Shown: positions 1 to 9,064, counted from the stretch's first letter. The stretch: 64,000 nucleotides of DNA from Phycicoccus avicenniae_A (GCF_050496545.1 NZ_JBNVZV010000006.1:156886-220885), one strand, 5' to 3'. Made by a program: numbers and translations. The notes: generated by a model from the sequence alone, not told the origin.

Positions 1-1
1 C

Positions 2-871
2 ACCGACGCCGACGCGGTGCGCGGCCTGACCACCGCCCTGGACCGCCTCGGCGACTCGCTGCTCGTCGTCGGGGGCCCCGACCTCTGGAACGTCCACGTG
101 CACGTCGACGACGCCGGGGCGGCCGTCGAGGCCGGCATCGCCGCGGGTCGCCCCGAGCGGATCCGCATCACCCACCTGCCGAGCCAGGTCGCCGCCCGCG
201 AGGAGGTCGTCGCGCTCGGCGTCGTGGCCGGGGCCAGCGGTCCCGGCGTGGCCACCCTCCTCGAGGAGGCCGGAGCCGTGGCCGTCGCGTTCGGGCCGGG
301 TCGCCGGCTGTCGGCCAACCACCTCCTCGAGGCCGCGCGCGGCACCGGGGCCTCGGCCGTCGTCCTGCTCCCCGCCGACCCCGACGGGCTGATGGCCGCC
401 GAGGTCGCGTCCGAGGCGGCGGCGGGCGACGGGCTCGAGGTGCACGTCGTGCCGGCCCGCACCACGGTCCAGGCCCTGGCCGCGCTCGCGGTGCTCGACC
501 CCGAGCGCAGCGTGCACGCCAACGTCGTCGCGATGACCGGCGCCGCGGTCGCGACCCGCCACGGCGCGGTGTCGGTGGCCACCAAGGAGGCGCTCACCTG
601 GGCCGGGGTATGCCACCCGGGCGACGTCCTCGGCATCGTCGACGGCGACGTCGCCTTCCTCGGCTCGGACCTCGCCGACTCGGCGCGCGACGTCCTCGAG
701 CGGCTGCTGTCCGCCGGCGGCGAGCTGGTCACCCTCGTCACCGGCGAGGACGCCGAACCCGGGCTCGCCGAGCGCACCGCGGCGAGGCTGGGTCGCGAGC
801 GGCCGGAGGTCGAGGTCGTGGTCATCGACGGCGGTCAGCCCGTGTACCCGCTGCTCATCGGGGTGGAGTGA
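2..871 (+). CDS. DAK2/FakA-like kinase family protein, C-terminal part (5' end outside window)
   Basis: The reading frame is open from the first base, so this is the 3' part of a longer gene; about 289 residues remain. The visible part resembles the C-terminal half of the YloV/FakA (DAK2-fusion) family, with the segment GPGRRLSANHLLEAARG followed by VVLLPADPDG, which corresponds to the NPST...LPN region of FakA. That family provides the ATP-dependent subunit for phosphorylating fatty acids held by DegV-type proteins; the kinase domain itself would lie upstream of the window. It ends one base before recG starts, the order usual in actinobacteria, so the two are probably cotranscribed. Family assignment is from recognition of the C-terminal pattern and genomic position. 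Confidence 0.72.
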   Translation, partial: TDADAVRGLTTALDRLGDSLLVVGGPDLWNVHVHVDDAGAAVEAGIAAGRPERIRITHLPSQVAAREEVVALGVVAGASGPGVATLLEEAGAVAVAFGPGRRLSANHLLEAARGTGASAVVLLPADPDGLMAAEVASEAAAGDGLEVHVVPARTTVQALAALAVLDPERSVHANVVAMTGAAVATRHGAVSVATKEALTWAGVCHPGDVLGIVDGDVAFLGSDLADSARDVLERLLSAGGELVTLVTGEDAEPGLAERTAARLGRERPEVEVVVIDGGQPVYPLLIGVE

Positions 872-872
872 C

Positions 873-3044
873 GTGGCCACCGAGGCCAGCAGGCTCGCAC
901 CCATCATCGCCAAGGCGTCCGAGAAGTTCGCCAAGCACCGGGACATCCACACGGTCGGCGACCTCCTCGCCTTCTGGCCGCGCCGGTACCGCACCCGGGA
1001 GGCCGACCTCGGCACCGTGACGCCGGGGCAGTTCCTCGTCGGTGTCGCGGAGGTCAAGACGGCGACCACGCGACCGATGCAGAAGCGCCGCGGCACCCTC
1101 CTGGAGGTGGTCATCACCGACGGTCGCCACGACCTCGACGTCACCTTCTTCAGGCCCTACCCGCACGTGAACGCGCTGGTCCCCGGCGCGCGCGGCATCT
1201 TCGCCGGCACGGTCAGCCGCTACGGGTCGCGCAACCAGCTGACCCATCCCGGGTACACGATGCTCGCCGACTTCGACGCCGGCGACCGCAAGGACCTCAT
1301 CCCGATCTACCGCGCCGTCGGGAACCTGCACACCTGGACGGTCACCGAGTCGGTGCGCCGGGTCCTCGACGTCCTCGACGACGTGCCCGACGCGATCCCG
1401 GAGGACGTCCGTGCGCGGCGGAACCTGGTGTCGCGCACCGACGCGCTGCGGGGCATCCACGGTCCCGACACCCTCGCGCAGGTCGCCGCGGCCCAGCAGC
1501 GCCTGCGCTACGAGGAGGCCTTCGTCCTCCAGACCACCCTGGCCCAGCGGCGGCGGGCCTCGGCGGGCACCGCCACCCGCGCGCGGGCCGGCCGCCCCGA
1601 CGGCCTGCTCGCCGCCTTCGACGAGCGGCTCCCGTTCTCGCTCACCGCCGGACAGCGCGAGGTCGGCGAGACGGTCGCCACCGAGATGGCGCGCGAGCTG
1701 CCGATGCACCGGCTGCTGCAGGGCGAGGTGGGCTCCGGCAAGACGGTCGTCGCGCTGCGGGCGATGCTCCAGGCCGTCGACTCCGGCGGCCAGGCCGCCC
1801 TGCTCGCCCCCACCGAGGTGCTCGCCGGGCAGCACCACCGCACCATCACGCGGATGCTCGGCGACCTCGCCGAGGGCGGGATGCTGGGCGGCGCCGAGCA
1901 CGGCACGCGGGTGGTGCTGCTCACCGGCAGCCAGTCCACCGCCGAGCGCCGCAAGGCCCTCCTCGACGTCGTCAGCGGCGACGCCGGCATCGTCGTCGGC
2001 ACCCACGCCCTGCTCCAGGAGAACGTCGACTTCCTCGACCTCGCGCTCGTCGTCGTCGACGAGCAGCACCGGTTCGGCGTCGAGCAGCGGGATGCGTTGC
2101 GCGGCAAGGGTGCCACCCCTCCGCACGTCCTCGTCATGACCGCCACGCCCATCCCGCGCACGGTCGCGATGACCGTCTTCGGCGACCTCGAGACCTCCAC
2201 GCTGCGCGAGCTGCCCGCGGGCCGCGCGCCCATCACCACGCACGTCGTGCCCGAGGCCGCGCCCGGGTGGATGGCGCGCACCTGGGCCCGGGTCGGTGAG
2301 GAGGTGCGCGCCGGCCGGCAGGCCTACGTCGTGTGCCCGCGGATCGGTGACGACGACGCCCCCGACGAGGGTGCGGTCATCACCGCCGAGGCGCCGGCCG
2401 AGGGCGACGACGAGGCCTCGGCACCGCAGCGCCCGCTCAAGAGCGTCACGGCGCTGTTCGCCGAGCTCGCCGAGGAGGCTTCTCTCGCAAGCCTGTCCGT
2501 CGAGGTGCTGCACGGGCGGATGCCCGCCGACGAGAAGGACGCGGTCATGGGGCGCTTCCAGCGCGGCGAGACCGACGTCCTCGTGTCGACCACCGTCGTC
2601 GAGGTCGGCGTCGACGTGCCGAACGCCAGCGTGATGGTCGTCATGGACGCCGACCGCTTCGGGGTCAGCCAGCTGCACCAGCTGCGCGGGCGCATCGGCC
2701 GGGGTGGGTTCCCCGGCCTGTGCCTCCTCGTCACGGGCACCGACGCCGAGCCCGCACTGACCCGCCTCGCCGCCCTCGCCGGCACCACCGACGGCTTCGA
2801 GCTGGCCCGCCTCGACCTCTCCCAGCGCCGCGAGGGGGACATCCTCGGGGCGGCCCAGCACGGGCGCCGCACGCACCTGGAGTTCCTCCGCATCCTCGAG
2901 CACGAGGACGTCATCGAGGCCGCGCGCGAGGACGCGTTCGCGATCGTCGAGGCCGACCCCGACCTCGACGGGCACCCGGTGCTGGCCGAGGCCGTCAGGG
3001 CGCGGGTCGACGCCGAGCAGGCCGCCTACCTGGAGCGCGGCTGA
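873..3044 (+). CDS. recG: ATP-dependent DNA helicase RecG
   Basis: 723 residues, GTG start one base after the preceding stop. RecG is a monomeric superfamily 2 helicase that reverses stalled replication forks and branch-migrates Holliday junctions. The N-terminal ~230 residues form the OB-fold wedge domain. Walker A GEVGSGKT lies near residue 285, the DEQH box (VVDEQHRFG) near 395, TATPIPRT near 423, and helicase C motifs TTVVEVGVDVPNA and QLRGRIGRGG near 570-610. An acidic, alanine-rich insertion (about residues 505-520) sits between the helicase lobes and looks like a lineage-specific loop. The stop codon overlaps the rsmD start (ATGA), so translation is probably coupled. Confidence 0.97.
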   Translation: MATEASRLAPIIAKASEKFAKHRDIHTVGDLLAFWPRRYRTREADLGTVTPGQFLVGVAEVKTATTRPMQKRRGTLLEVVITDGRHDLDVTFFRPYPHVNALVPGARGIFAGTVSRYGSRNQLTHPGYTMLADFDAGDRKDLIPIYRAVGNLHTWTVTESVRRVLDVLDDVPDAIPEDVRARRNLVSRTDALRGIHGPDTLAQVAAAQQRLRYEEAFVLQTTLAQRRRASAGTATRARAGRPDGLLAAFDERLPFSLTAGQREVGETVATEMARELPMHRLLQGEVGSGKTVVALRAMLQAVDSGGQAALLAPTEVLAGQHHRTITRMLGDLAEGGMLGGAEHGTRVVLLTGSQSTAERRKALLDVVSGDAGIVVGTHALLQENVDFLDLALVVVDEQHRFGVEQRDALRGKGATPPHVLVMTATPIPRTVAMTVFGDLETSTLRELPAGRAPITTHVVPEAAPGWMARTWARVGEEVRAGRQAYVVCPRIGDDDAPDEGAVITAEAPAEGDDEASAPQRPLKSVTALFAELAEEASLASLSVEVLHGRMPADEKDAVMGRFQRGETDVLVSTTVVEVGVDVPNASVMVVMDADRFGVSQLHQLRGRIGRGGFPGLCLLVTGTDAEPALTRLAALAGTTDGFELARLDLSQRREGDILGAAQHGRRTHLEFLRILEHEDVIEAAREDAFAIVEADPDLDGHPVLAEAVRARVDAEQAAYLERG

Positions 3045-3607
3045 TGACGCGGATCATCGCCGGCACGCACGGCGGCCGGACGCTGCGCACGCCGTCCGGC
3101 TCCGGCACCCGTCCCACGAGCGACCGGGTCCGCGAGGCCCTCTTCTCCGCCCTCGACGCCCGGGGCGCGGTGCGGGGCGCGCACGTCCTCGACCTCTACG
3201 CGGGCTCCGGGGCGCTGGGTCTGGAGGCCGTCAGCCGCGGCGCCCGCTCGTGCCTGCTGGTCGAGTCCGACCGGCGGGCGGCGGCCACCATCACCGCCAA
3301 CGTCCGCGCCCTCGGGCTCGAGGCGGTTCGCGTGCGCACCTCGACGGTCGGGGCCGCCCTCGCCGGCGAACCCGGTCCGGACGACGTCGCCGACCTCGTC
3401 CTCCTCGACCCGCCGTACGACGTGGGGGAGGACGAGCTGGCGGCGGTCCTCGGGAGGCTGGCCGCCGGGTGGCTGGCTCCTGACGGCCTGGTCGTCGTCG
3501 AACGGTCCTCGCGCTCACCGGAACCCGCGTGGCCCCACGGCCTCGAGCGGGACGGTAAGCCGCGTCGTTACGGCGAGACGACGGTCTGGCTGGCCGTCCC
3601 CTCCTGA
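3044..3607 (+). CDS. rsmD: 16S rRNA (guanine966-N2)-methyltransferase RsmD
   Basis: 187 residues starting at the ATG that overlaps the recG stop. A class I SAM-dependent methyltransferase: it begins MTRIIAGTHGGRTL, has TSDRVREALF, the SAM-binding LDLYAGSGALGLEA (about residues 48-61) and the catalytic LDPPYD motif near residue 121. It methylates G966 of 16S rRNA in the small subunit. In many actinobacteria coaD follows directly; here three other genes intervene. Its last 40 bases overlap the 3' end of the convergent NIPSNAP gene. Confidence 0.95.
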   Translation: MTRIIAGTHGGRTLRTPSGSGTRPTSDRVREALFSALDARGAVRGAHVLDLYAGSGALGLEAVSRGARSCLLVESDRRAAATITANVRALGLEAVRVRTSTVGAALAGEPGPDDVADLVLLDPPYDVGEDELAAVLGRLAAGWLAPDGLVVVERSSRSPEPAWPHGLERDGKPRRYGETTVWLAVPS

Positions 3608-4344
3608 GCCTCTCCCTCGTGCACGAGGGTCGAGCGCGACGTCGGCAGGCACCGGCGCACGTCGAGCTGCACCTCGTCCAGGCCGAGCTCCTCGGCGCGG
3701 CGGGCGAGCAGGAGCCGGACGCCCGCCAGCCCGTCCGCGACGGGGTCGAGCACCTCGGGGCCGGGGCCGGTCGCCATCCACACGAGGCAGCTCGCGCGTC
3801 GCACCGGCAGGGCCGGGAAGCCGTTGGGGGAGGAGTCGGTCTCGAGGACGGCCCGCACCGAGAGACCGGCCGCCCGCGCGAGGTCGGTCAGGGCCCCCAG
3901 CGCGAGGGCGTCGACCTCCCGCTCCCGCCCCCGCTGCCGGTGGACCACGACGAGCACCACCGCCCCCGGGTCGCCCGGCTCGTCCCGGCGGGCCGCGGGA
4001 CGGACCACGAGCCCGGGTCCGGCAGGGTGGGGCCGCAGCTGCAGGACGTCGTCGGAGTCGACCATCGTCGCGTTGGCCCGGTCGCGGAAGGCCTGCCAGA
4101 CCGGACCCCCGTAGAACCGGGTCAGGGCGGCAGTCCGCTCGTCGGGGCCGCCGAAGCCGCGCAGCCAGACGAAGCGGCGCGCGTGGTCGACGTCGCGCAG
4201 CTGGCCGAGGACCTCCATCCCGCACGCCTCCTGCGGCTCGACGAGCTCGTCGTCGAAGAGGCGTACGAGGGTGTCGCGGGCGTCCTCGCGCAGCAGGTAC
4301 TGCCGCAGCTCGAGGAGCGCGGGCGAGCGGTCGGCGCCGCTCAC
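3568..4344 (-). CDS. NIPSNAP-domain protein
   Basis: 258 residues from the GTG at 4344, which overlaps the stop of the upstream marR-type gene (GTGA). The N-terminal ~110 residues match the NIPSNAP pattern: ELRQYLLREDARDTLVRLFDDE, then GFGGPDERTAALTRFYGGPVW and NATMVDSDDVLQLRP. NIPSNAP proteins are small dimeric ferredoxin-like-fold proteins of unclear biochemical role, often beside regulators or oxidoreductases. The remaining ~140 residues show no domain I recognise. A longer open frame extends upstream through marR but is a GC-rich shadow. The 3' end overlaps rsmD by 40 bp on the opposite strand. Confidence 0.85.
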   Translation of the reverse strand: MSGADRSPALLELRQYLLREDARDTLVRLFDDELVEPQEACGMEVLGQLRDVDHARRFVWLRGFGGPDERTAALTRFYGGPVWQAFRDRANATMVDSDDVLQLRPHPAGPGLVVRPAARRDEPGDPGAVVLVVVHRQRGREREVDALALGALTDLARAAGLSVRAVLETDSSPNGFPALPVRRASCLVWMATGPGPEVLDPVADGLAGVRLLLARRAEELGLDEVQLDVRRCLPTSRSTLVHEGEAQEGTASQTVVSP

Positions 4345-4796
4345 GCGTCGTCCCGCGAGAGCGCGTCGACCACGGCGGAGGCCGCCCGGACGAGCGCCTC
4401 GACCTCCGCCACCCCGAGCAGGACGCGCATCGAGTCCTGGGCCCGGTGCCACGCGGGCGCGGCGGCATCGAGGCGGTCGGCGCCGCGGGGAGTGAGCTTG
4501 ACCCGGCGTACGCGGCCGTCGTCCGCGTCGGCGGCCACGGTCACGAGGCCGTCGGCGGCGAGCGGGCGCAGCTCGCGGGCGACCGCGGAGCGTTCCGTGC
4601 CCACCGCGGCCGCGAGCTCCGTGACGCCGACCGGTCCCGTGGCGCGCAGCGTGGAGAGCACCGCGACCTGGGTGAGGCGCAGTCCGTGCGGTCGGAGGGC
4701 GTCGTCGTACACGCGGGTCACGGCGCGGGTCGCGGCCCGGAGGTTCCCGGCCAGGCAGCCCACGTAGTCGAGGGCGGTGGGTGTGGTCGTCGGCAC
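4341..4796 (-). CDS. MarR-family transcriptional regulator
   Basis: 151 residues, GTG start. Winged-helix architecture of MarR: an N-terminal helix pair, then LRLTQVAVLSTLRATGPVGVTELAAAVGT, a recognition helix ERSAVARELRPLAADGLV and the wing DADDGRVRRVKLTPRG with its D-x-R signature (residues ~30-105), then C-terminal dimerisation helices. It is translationally coupled to the downstream NIPSNAP gene (4-base overlap), so that gene is the likely target or partner. It diverges from the hemerythrin gene across a 101-bp gap. A TATACA hexamer on the minus strand ends 8 nt before the start codon, suggesting a leaderless transcript. Confidence 0.92.
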   Translation of the reverse strand: MPTTTPTALDYVGCLAGNLRAATRAVTRVYDDALRPHGLRLTQVAVLSTLRATGPVGVTELAAAVGTERSAVARELRPLAADGLVTVAADADDGRVRRVKLTPRGADRLDAAAPAWHRAQDSMRVLLGVAEVEALVRAASAVVDALSRDDA

Positions 4797-4897
4797 AGAA
4801 GCGTGTATATGCCCGCATCGTGCGGCGCGTCAAGGGTGCCGTCGAAGGACGGAGGGCATCCGGGCTGGTCAGGGACGTGCTCTGACAGGATGCGGAC

Positions 4898-5527
4898 ATG
4901 AGCGACTACGACATCCCCCGGCCGGTCAGCGGCGACGTCCTCGAGCGCATCCTCGAGGACCACCGGCTGTTCGAGGACCTGCTGCGCGAGGCCCGCCGCT
5001 CCGACCGCGACCGCGAGGCGGCGCGCCACGCGCTCGCCGAGCTGCTCGTCGCGCACGCCGTCGCCGAGGAGGAGAAGGTCTACCCGACCCTGCGCCGCAA
5101 GGCGGCCGACATCACGGCGCACGAGGCCGAGCACGGTGAGGAGGAGCACGCCGAGATCAACGAGGCGCTCCTCGCCTTCCTGCGCGCCAAGGGCACCGAC
5201 ACCGACAAGTACGACGACGCGCTCGAGGACCTCGCGACCGTGGTGAACCACCACACGAACGAGGAGGAGCAGACGATCATCAACCCGGCCCGCGAGGAGG
5301 TCTCCCTCGAGGTGCGCGAGCAGCTGGCCGTCGACTGGCTGACCCGCCGCAACCAGCTCCTCGAGGAGGGTTGCGCCTCCGAGGAGCAGGTGGCCGCGCT
5401 GCTCGACGAGGCCGTCGAGGAGGGCGTGCTCGCCCCCGAGGAGGCCCGCGAGGAGGCCGAGGCCATCAAGGACGAGGCCAAGGAGAAGGCCGAGGAGGTC
5501 GAGGACGCGGCCAAGCACGACGGCTGA
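4898..5527 (+). CDS. Hemerythrin HHE-domain protein
   Basis: 209 residues. The first ~165 residues are a four-helix hemerythrin-like bundle with candidate di-iron ligands in DHRLFEDLL, HAVAEEEKVYP, HEAEHGEEEHAE and HHTNEEEQTI. Such proteins bind O2, NO or iron, or protect against oxidative and nitrosative stress. The C-terminal ~45 residues are very rich in Glu/Ala/Lys (EEAREEAEAIKDEAKEK) and probably form an exposed helix or coiled coil. A CAGGAT -10 (4886-4891) ends 7 nt before the ATG, so the mRNA is probably leaderless. The divergent position beside a MarR regulator makes that regulator a candidate controller. Confidence 0.92.
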   Translation: MSDYDIPRPVSGDVLERILEDHRLFEDLLREARRSDRDREAARHALAELLVAHAVAEEEKVYPTLRRKAADITAHEAEHGEEEHAEINEALLAFLRAKGTDTDKYDDALEDLATVVNHHTNEEEQTIINPAREEVSLEVREQLAVDWLTRRNQLLEEGCASEEQVAALLDEAVEEGVLAPEEAREEAEAIKDEAKEKAEEVEDAAKHDG

Positions 5528-5571
5528 GCGGGGGAGCGGGGGCGGGCCGGCTCCTTGCTAGGTTGGCGCGC

Positions 5572-6078
5572 GTGAGCGAGCGCGTGCGCCGGGCCGTCTG
5601 CCCCGGCTCCTACGACCCGGTGACCCACGGTCACCTCGACGTCGTCGCCCGTGCCGCGGCGCTGCACGACGAGGTCGTCGTCGCCGTCCTGCACAACCCG
5701 GCCAAGGCCGGCACCTTCACCGTCGAGGAGCGGGTGGGCTTCGTCGAGCGCGCGGTCGCCGCCGCCGGCCTCACGGAGCGGGTCCGGGTCGAGGCCTTCG
5801 CCGACCGCCTGCTCGTCGACGTCTGCCGCGAGGTCGGCGCCGACGTCGTCGTCAAGGGCCTGCGCGGCGGCACCGACTTCGCCTACGAGCTGCCGATGGC
5901 GCTCATGAACCGGCACCTCACGGGCGTCGAGACCGTCTTCCTGCCCGGTGAGCCGGCCTACGGCCACGTGTCGAGCTCGCTCGTCAAGGAGGTCGTCCGC
6001 TACGGCGGCGACGTCGACGGGCTCGTCCCCGACGAGGTGCGCGACGCCCTCGTCGGCCGGCTGCGTGACGGTCGCTGA
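5572..6078 (+). CDS. coaD: Pantetheine-phosphate adenylyltransferase CoaD
   Basis: 168 residues from the GTG at 5572. It catalyses ATP + 4'-phosphopantetheine to dephospho-CoA + PPi, the penultimate step of CoA synthesis. Hallmarks: CPGSYDPVTHGHLDVV (nucleotidyltransferase HxGH as THGH, residues ~10-25), VKGLRGGTDFAYELPMALMNR in the middle, and YGHVSSSLVKEV, the equivalent of the ISSTxIR motif (~125-137). Length is normal for the family. TAGGTT (5559-5564) ends 8 nt before the GTG, suggesting a leaderless start. Confidence 0.96.
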   Translation: MSERVRRAVCPGSYDPVTHGHLDVVARAAALHDEVVVAVLHNPAKAGTFTVEERVGFVERAVAAAGLTERVRVEAFADRLLVDVCREVGADVVVKGLRGGTDFAYELPMALMNRHLTGVETVFLPGEPAYGHVSSSLVKEVVRYGGDVDGLVPDEVRDALVGRLRDGR

Positions 6079-8179
6079 GGCCCCGTCCCGGGCCGCTCCC
6101 GCCACCACCAAGGCGCCGCGCCGGGGCTTCCGGCCGGACATCGAGGGGCTGCGCGCCGTCGCGGTGCTCAGCGTCCTGCTCTACCACGCCGGCCTGCCGG
6201 TCCACGCGGGCTTCGTCGGGGTCGACATCTTCTTCGTCATCTCCGGCTTCCTCATCACCGGCCTGCTCGTCACCGAGCTCGACCGCACCGGCACCATCTC
6301 GTGGACGCGCTTCCTCGGCCGGCGCATCCGACGGCTCCTGCCTGCCGCCGTGCTCGTCCTCGTCGTCACCGCGTTCTTCTCGTGGCTGGTCGTCCCCGGG
6401 TTGCGGCTGCGCTCGGTCGGGCACGACGTCATCGGCGCCGCGACCTACGTCGTCAACTGGGTCCTGGCCGGCCGCGAGGTCGACTACCTCGCCTCGGACG
6501 CCCGCCCCTCGCCGGTGCAGCACTTCTGGAGCCTGTCCGTCGAGGAGCAGTTCTACGTCGTCTGGCCGCTGCTGCTCGTGGCCCTCGCGTTCGTGCTGCG
6601 GCGGCTGGGGCGCACCCCCGACCGGCGGACGGTGGCCGCGGTCCTCGGGGCGCTCGTCGGCGCCTCGTTCCTCTGGTCGCTCTGGTTCTCGCACTCCTCG
6701 CCGGCCGCCTCGTTCTTCGTGACGACCACGCGCGTCTGGGAGCTCGGGGTCGGGGCGCTGCTCGCGGTGTGGCTCACCGGGCGGGAGCGGCCCCAGCGCC
6801 CGTCGAACGCGTCGGTGGCCCTCGGCTGGGCCGGCCTGGTCGCCCTGGTCGTCGTCGTCCTGCGGATGCCCACCGACGTGGAGTGGCCGAGTGCCTGGGC
6901 GCTGCTGCCCACCGTGCCGACGGCCCTGGTGCTGTGGTCCGGGTGGCACGGGTCCCCGCGTGGGCCGGTCCGCCTCCTCGGCACCCGCCCGATGGTGTGG
7001 GTCGGCGGGCTCTCGTACTCGATCTACCTCTGGCACTGGCCGGTCCTCGTGCTCGGCGACTGGTCCGCCGAGTGGCTCACCGGCTCGCCGCTGCCGGGCT
7101 GGGGCAAGGTGGCGCTGGCCGCCGCGTCGGTGTGGCCGGCGTGGGTCTCGTGGCGCTTCGTCGAGCAGCCGCTGCACCACGGCCCCTGGCTGCGGACCCG
7201 TCCGCGCGGGCTGCTCGCCGCCGGGCTGGCGCTCTCGGCGGTCGGGGTGCTGGCCGCCCTGCCCCTGCTCCAGGTCCGGACCCCGTTCGTCACCGAGCCG
7301 CCGGGCGGTCGGATGCCCGCCGACGCGGCCCTCGGGGCCGGCACCGTGGTGCCCGGCGTCCCCGTCGCGCCGGCCGGCGACCCGGGATGGGTCGTCCCGG
7401 ACCCGCTGCGGGCCGGCGAGGACCGGCCGGACGCCGATGTCGACCGCTGCCAGGTCGACCACGACGCCACCGAGCCGGTGGCCTGCACCTTCGGGGCCCG
7501 GCAGGGGGCGACGACGGTGGCGCTCGTCGGCGACTCCAAGGCGATGCAGTGGCTGCCCGCCCTGCAGGCGCGGGCCACGCAGGAGGGCTGGCGCATCGTC
7601 ACCTACGGCAAGTCGGCCTGCGCCTTCGCCGACGCCCCGGCGAGCGTGGCCGGGGCCGCCTACCCCGAGTGCGACGCCTGGAACGCCGCGGTGGTGCGCG
7701 CGCTGGCCGCCGACCGACCCGACGTCGTCCTCACCTCCGGTGTGGCGCGCGGTGCCTGGGACGGCGAGGCCGCCAACGCCGACCGGCTCGCCGCCGGGTA
7801 CGCCCGGCGCTGGTCCGCGCTCGCGGCCGCCGGCTCGCCCGTCGTCGTCCTCGGGGACAGCCCGCTCTCGCCCGACGACCTCGACGTCTGCGCGGCCCGC
7901 CACCCCCGCGACCTCGACGCCTGCACCTTCCCGGTGGCTCCCGGGGTGGCGGGCAGCGGCCTGCCGGTCCAGCAGGCCGCCGCGGCGGAGGCGGGCGAGG
8001 GCGTGCGGCTGCTCGACCTCACCGAGCGGATCTGCCCCGGGGGCCGGTGCCCCGTGGTCATCGGTCACGTCGCGGTCCACCGCCCCGGCGACCACGTGAC
8101 CGCCACCTACGCCCGCACCCTGTCCCCGGTGCTGGCCGGGGCGGTGACCTCGGCACTCGCCGCGCGACCGGCCCGCTGA
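6065..8179 (+). CDS. Membrane acyltransferase (acyltransferase-3 family) with C-terminal SGNH domain
   Basis: About 704 residues from the GTG at 6065, overlapping the coaD stop by 14 bp. The N-terminal half is an OafA/YrhL-type integral membrane acyltransferase: RPDIEGLRAVAVLSVLLYHAG, GFVGVDIFFVISGFLITGLL, then about ten membrane helices including SLSVEEQFYVVWPLLL and YSIYLWHWPVLV. After a linker, residues ~475-700 form an SGNH hydrolase-like domain with VALVGDSKAMQWLPAL and a C-terminal PGDHVTATYA (D/H pair). Such fusions O-acetylate cell-wall or exported glycans, passing the acyl group to the outer face. The substrate cannot be read from sequence. A related protein is encoded at 10683-12623. 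Confidence 0.93.
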   Translation: MTVAEAPSRAAPATTKAPRRGFRPDIEGLRAVAVLSVLLYHAGLPVHAGFVGVDIFFVISGFLITGLLVTELDRTGTISWTRFLGRRIRRLLPAAVLVLVVTAFFSWLVVPGLRLRSVGHDVIGAATYVVNWVLAGREVDYLASDARPSPVQHFWSLSVEEQFYVVWPLLLVALAFVLRRLGRTPDRRTVAAVLGALVGASFLWSLWFSHSSPAASFFVTTTRVWELGVGALLAVWLTGRERPQRPSNASVALGWAGLVALVVVVLRMPTDVEWPSAWALLPTVPTALVLWSGWHGSPRGPVRLLGTRPMVWVGGLSYSIYLWHWPVLVLGDWSAEWLTGSPLPGWGKVALAAASVWPAWVSWRFVEQPLHHGPWLRTRPRGLLAAGLALSAVGVLAALPLLQVRTPFVTEPPGGRMPADAALGAGTVVPGVPVAPAGDPGWVVPDPLRAGEDRPDADVDRCQVDHDATEPVACTFGARQGATTVALVGDSKAMQWLPALQARATQEGWRIVTYGKSACAFADAPASVAGAAYPECDAWNAAVVRALAADRPDVVLTSGVARGAWDGEAANADRLAAGYARRWSALAAAGSPVVVLGDSPLSPDDLDVCAARHPRDLDACTFPVAPGVAGSGLPVQQAAAAEAGEGVRLLDLTERICPGGRCPVVIGHVAVHRPGDHVTATYARTLSPVLAGAVTSALAARPAR

Positions 8180-8199
8180 CCCGCCCGCGGGCCGCCGGT

Positions 8200-8228
8200 T
8201 TGGGTGGTGGGCCCGGGCCCGGTAACCT
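8200..8228 (+). promoter_or_regulatory. Promoter of yceD-rpmF-rnc-mutM
   Basis: TTGGGT (8200-8205), a 17-bp spacer, then TAACCT (8223-8228). The same -35 hexamer and spacer precede ftsY. It leaves a leader of about 50-60 nt before yceD. Confidence 0.55.
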
Positions 8229-8289
8229 TGCTCCTCGGTCTGCGTCCGTGCGGCGTGACCCGAACCGTTCCGACCTCCCCGTGAAAGCC

Positions 8290-8868
8290 ATGACTCGACT
8301 CGACCCCCGGTCCCCGATGGTGCTCGACACCAAGCTCGTGGGCCGGCGACCCGGGACGATGCACGAGCTGGAGCGTGAGGTCGGTGCGCCGAGCGACCTC
8401 GGCACCGACGTCATCCGCGTCGAGGAGGGCAGCCCGCTGCTCCTCTCCCTGCGGATGGAGTCCGTCGTCGAGGGCGTCCTGGTCACCGGTTCGGTGCGCG
8501 GCACGGCGACCGGCGCCTGCGTGCGGTGCCTGGACCCCGTCGACCACCCGGTCGACGGGCGCTTCCAGGAGCTGTTCGTTCACGCCGATCGTCACGTCCA
8601 CCACCAGGAGGTGGGGGACGAGGAGGCCGACGAGGAGCACCGGATCGAGGACGGCTACATCGACCTCGAGCCGGTGGTCCGGGACACGGTGGTGCCCGCG
8701 CTGCCGTTCCAGCCGGTGTGCCGGCCGGACTGCCCCGGGCTGTGCTCCGTGTGCGGACAGCCGCTCGCGGAGGACCCGGAGCACCAGCACGACGAGATCG
8801 ACCCCCGATGGGCGGCGCTCTCGGCCCTGGCCGAGGAGTCACCCACGACGACAGAGAAGAGGACCTGA
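8290..8868 (+). CDS. YceD family protein (DUF177)
   Basis: 192 residues from the ATG at 8290; an in-frame GTG at 8281 would add three residues, and neither has a clear ribosome site. It begins RLDPRSPMVLDTKLVGRRPG and carries ATGACVRCLDPV and a cysteine-rich stretch, VCRPDCPGLCSVCG, near residue 145, as expected for YceD/DUF177. The family is conserved immediately upstream of rpmF and, from work in plants and E. coli, is linked to 23S rRNA accumulation and large-subunit biogenesis. The stop is one base before rpmF starts. The acidic, His-rich loop HADRHVHHQE precedes the metal-like cysteines. Confidence 0.93.
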   Translation: MTRLDPRSPMVLDTKLVGRRPGTMHELEREVGAPSDLGTDVIRVEEGSPLLLSLRMESVVEGVLVTGSVRGTATGACVRCLDPVDHPVDGRFQELFVHADRHVHHQEVGDEEADEEHRIEDGYIDLEPVVRDTVVPALPFQPVCRPDCPGLCSVCGQPLAEDPEHQHDEIDPRWAALSALAEESPTTTEKRT

Positions 8869-8869
8869 C

Positions 8870-9064
8870 GTGGCCGTTCCGAAGCGGAAGATGTCGCGCT
8901 CCAACACCCGCTCGCGCCGCGCCAACTGGAAGGCGACGGTCGTCGCCACCACGACGTGCCCGCAGTGCAAGGCGCCCACCCAGCCGCACATGGCGTGCCC
9001 GTCGTGCGGCACCTACAAGGGCCGCCACTTCGGCGCCGCCGAGCGCACCGAGCACCAGGGCTGA
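8870..9064 (+). CDS. rpmF: 50S ribosomal protein L32
   Basis: 64 residues with a GTG start one base after the yceD stop. Typical L32: AVPKRKMSRSNTRSRRANWK at the basic N terminus, then a zinc ribbon with two CxxC pairs (CPQC and CPSC). A zinc-binding form, since all four cysteines are present; some actinobacteria carry a second, cysteine-free paralog for zinc starvation, which is not in this window. Confidence 0.97.
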   Translation: MAVPKRKMSRSNTRSRRANWKATVVATTTCPQCKAPTQPHMACPSCGTYKGRHFGAAERTEHQG

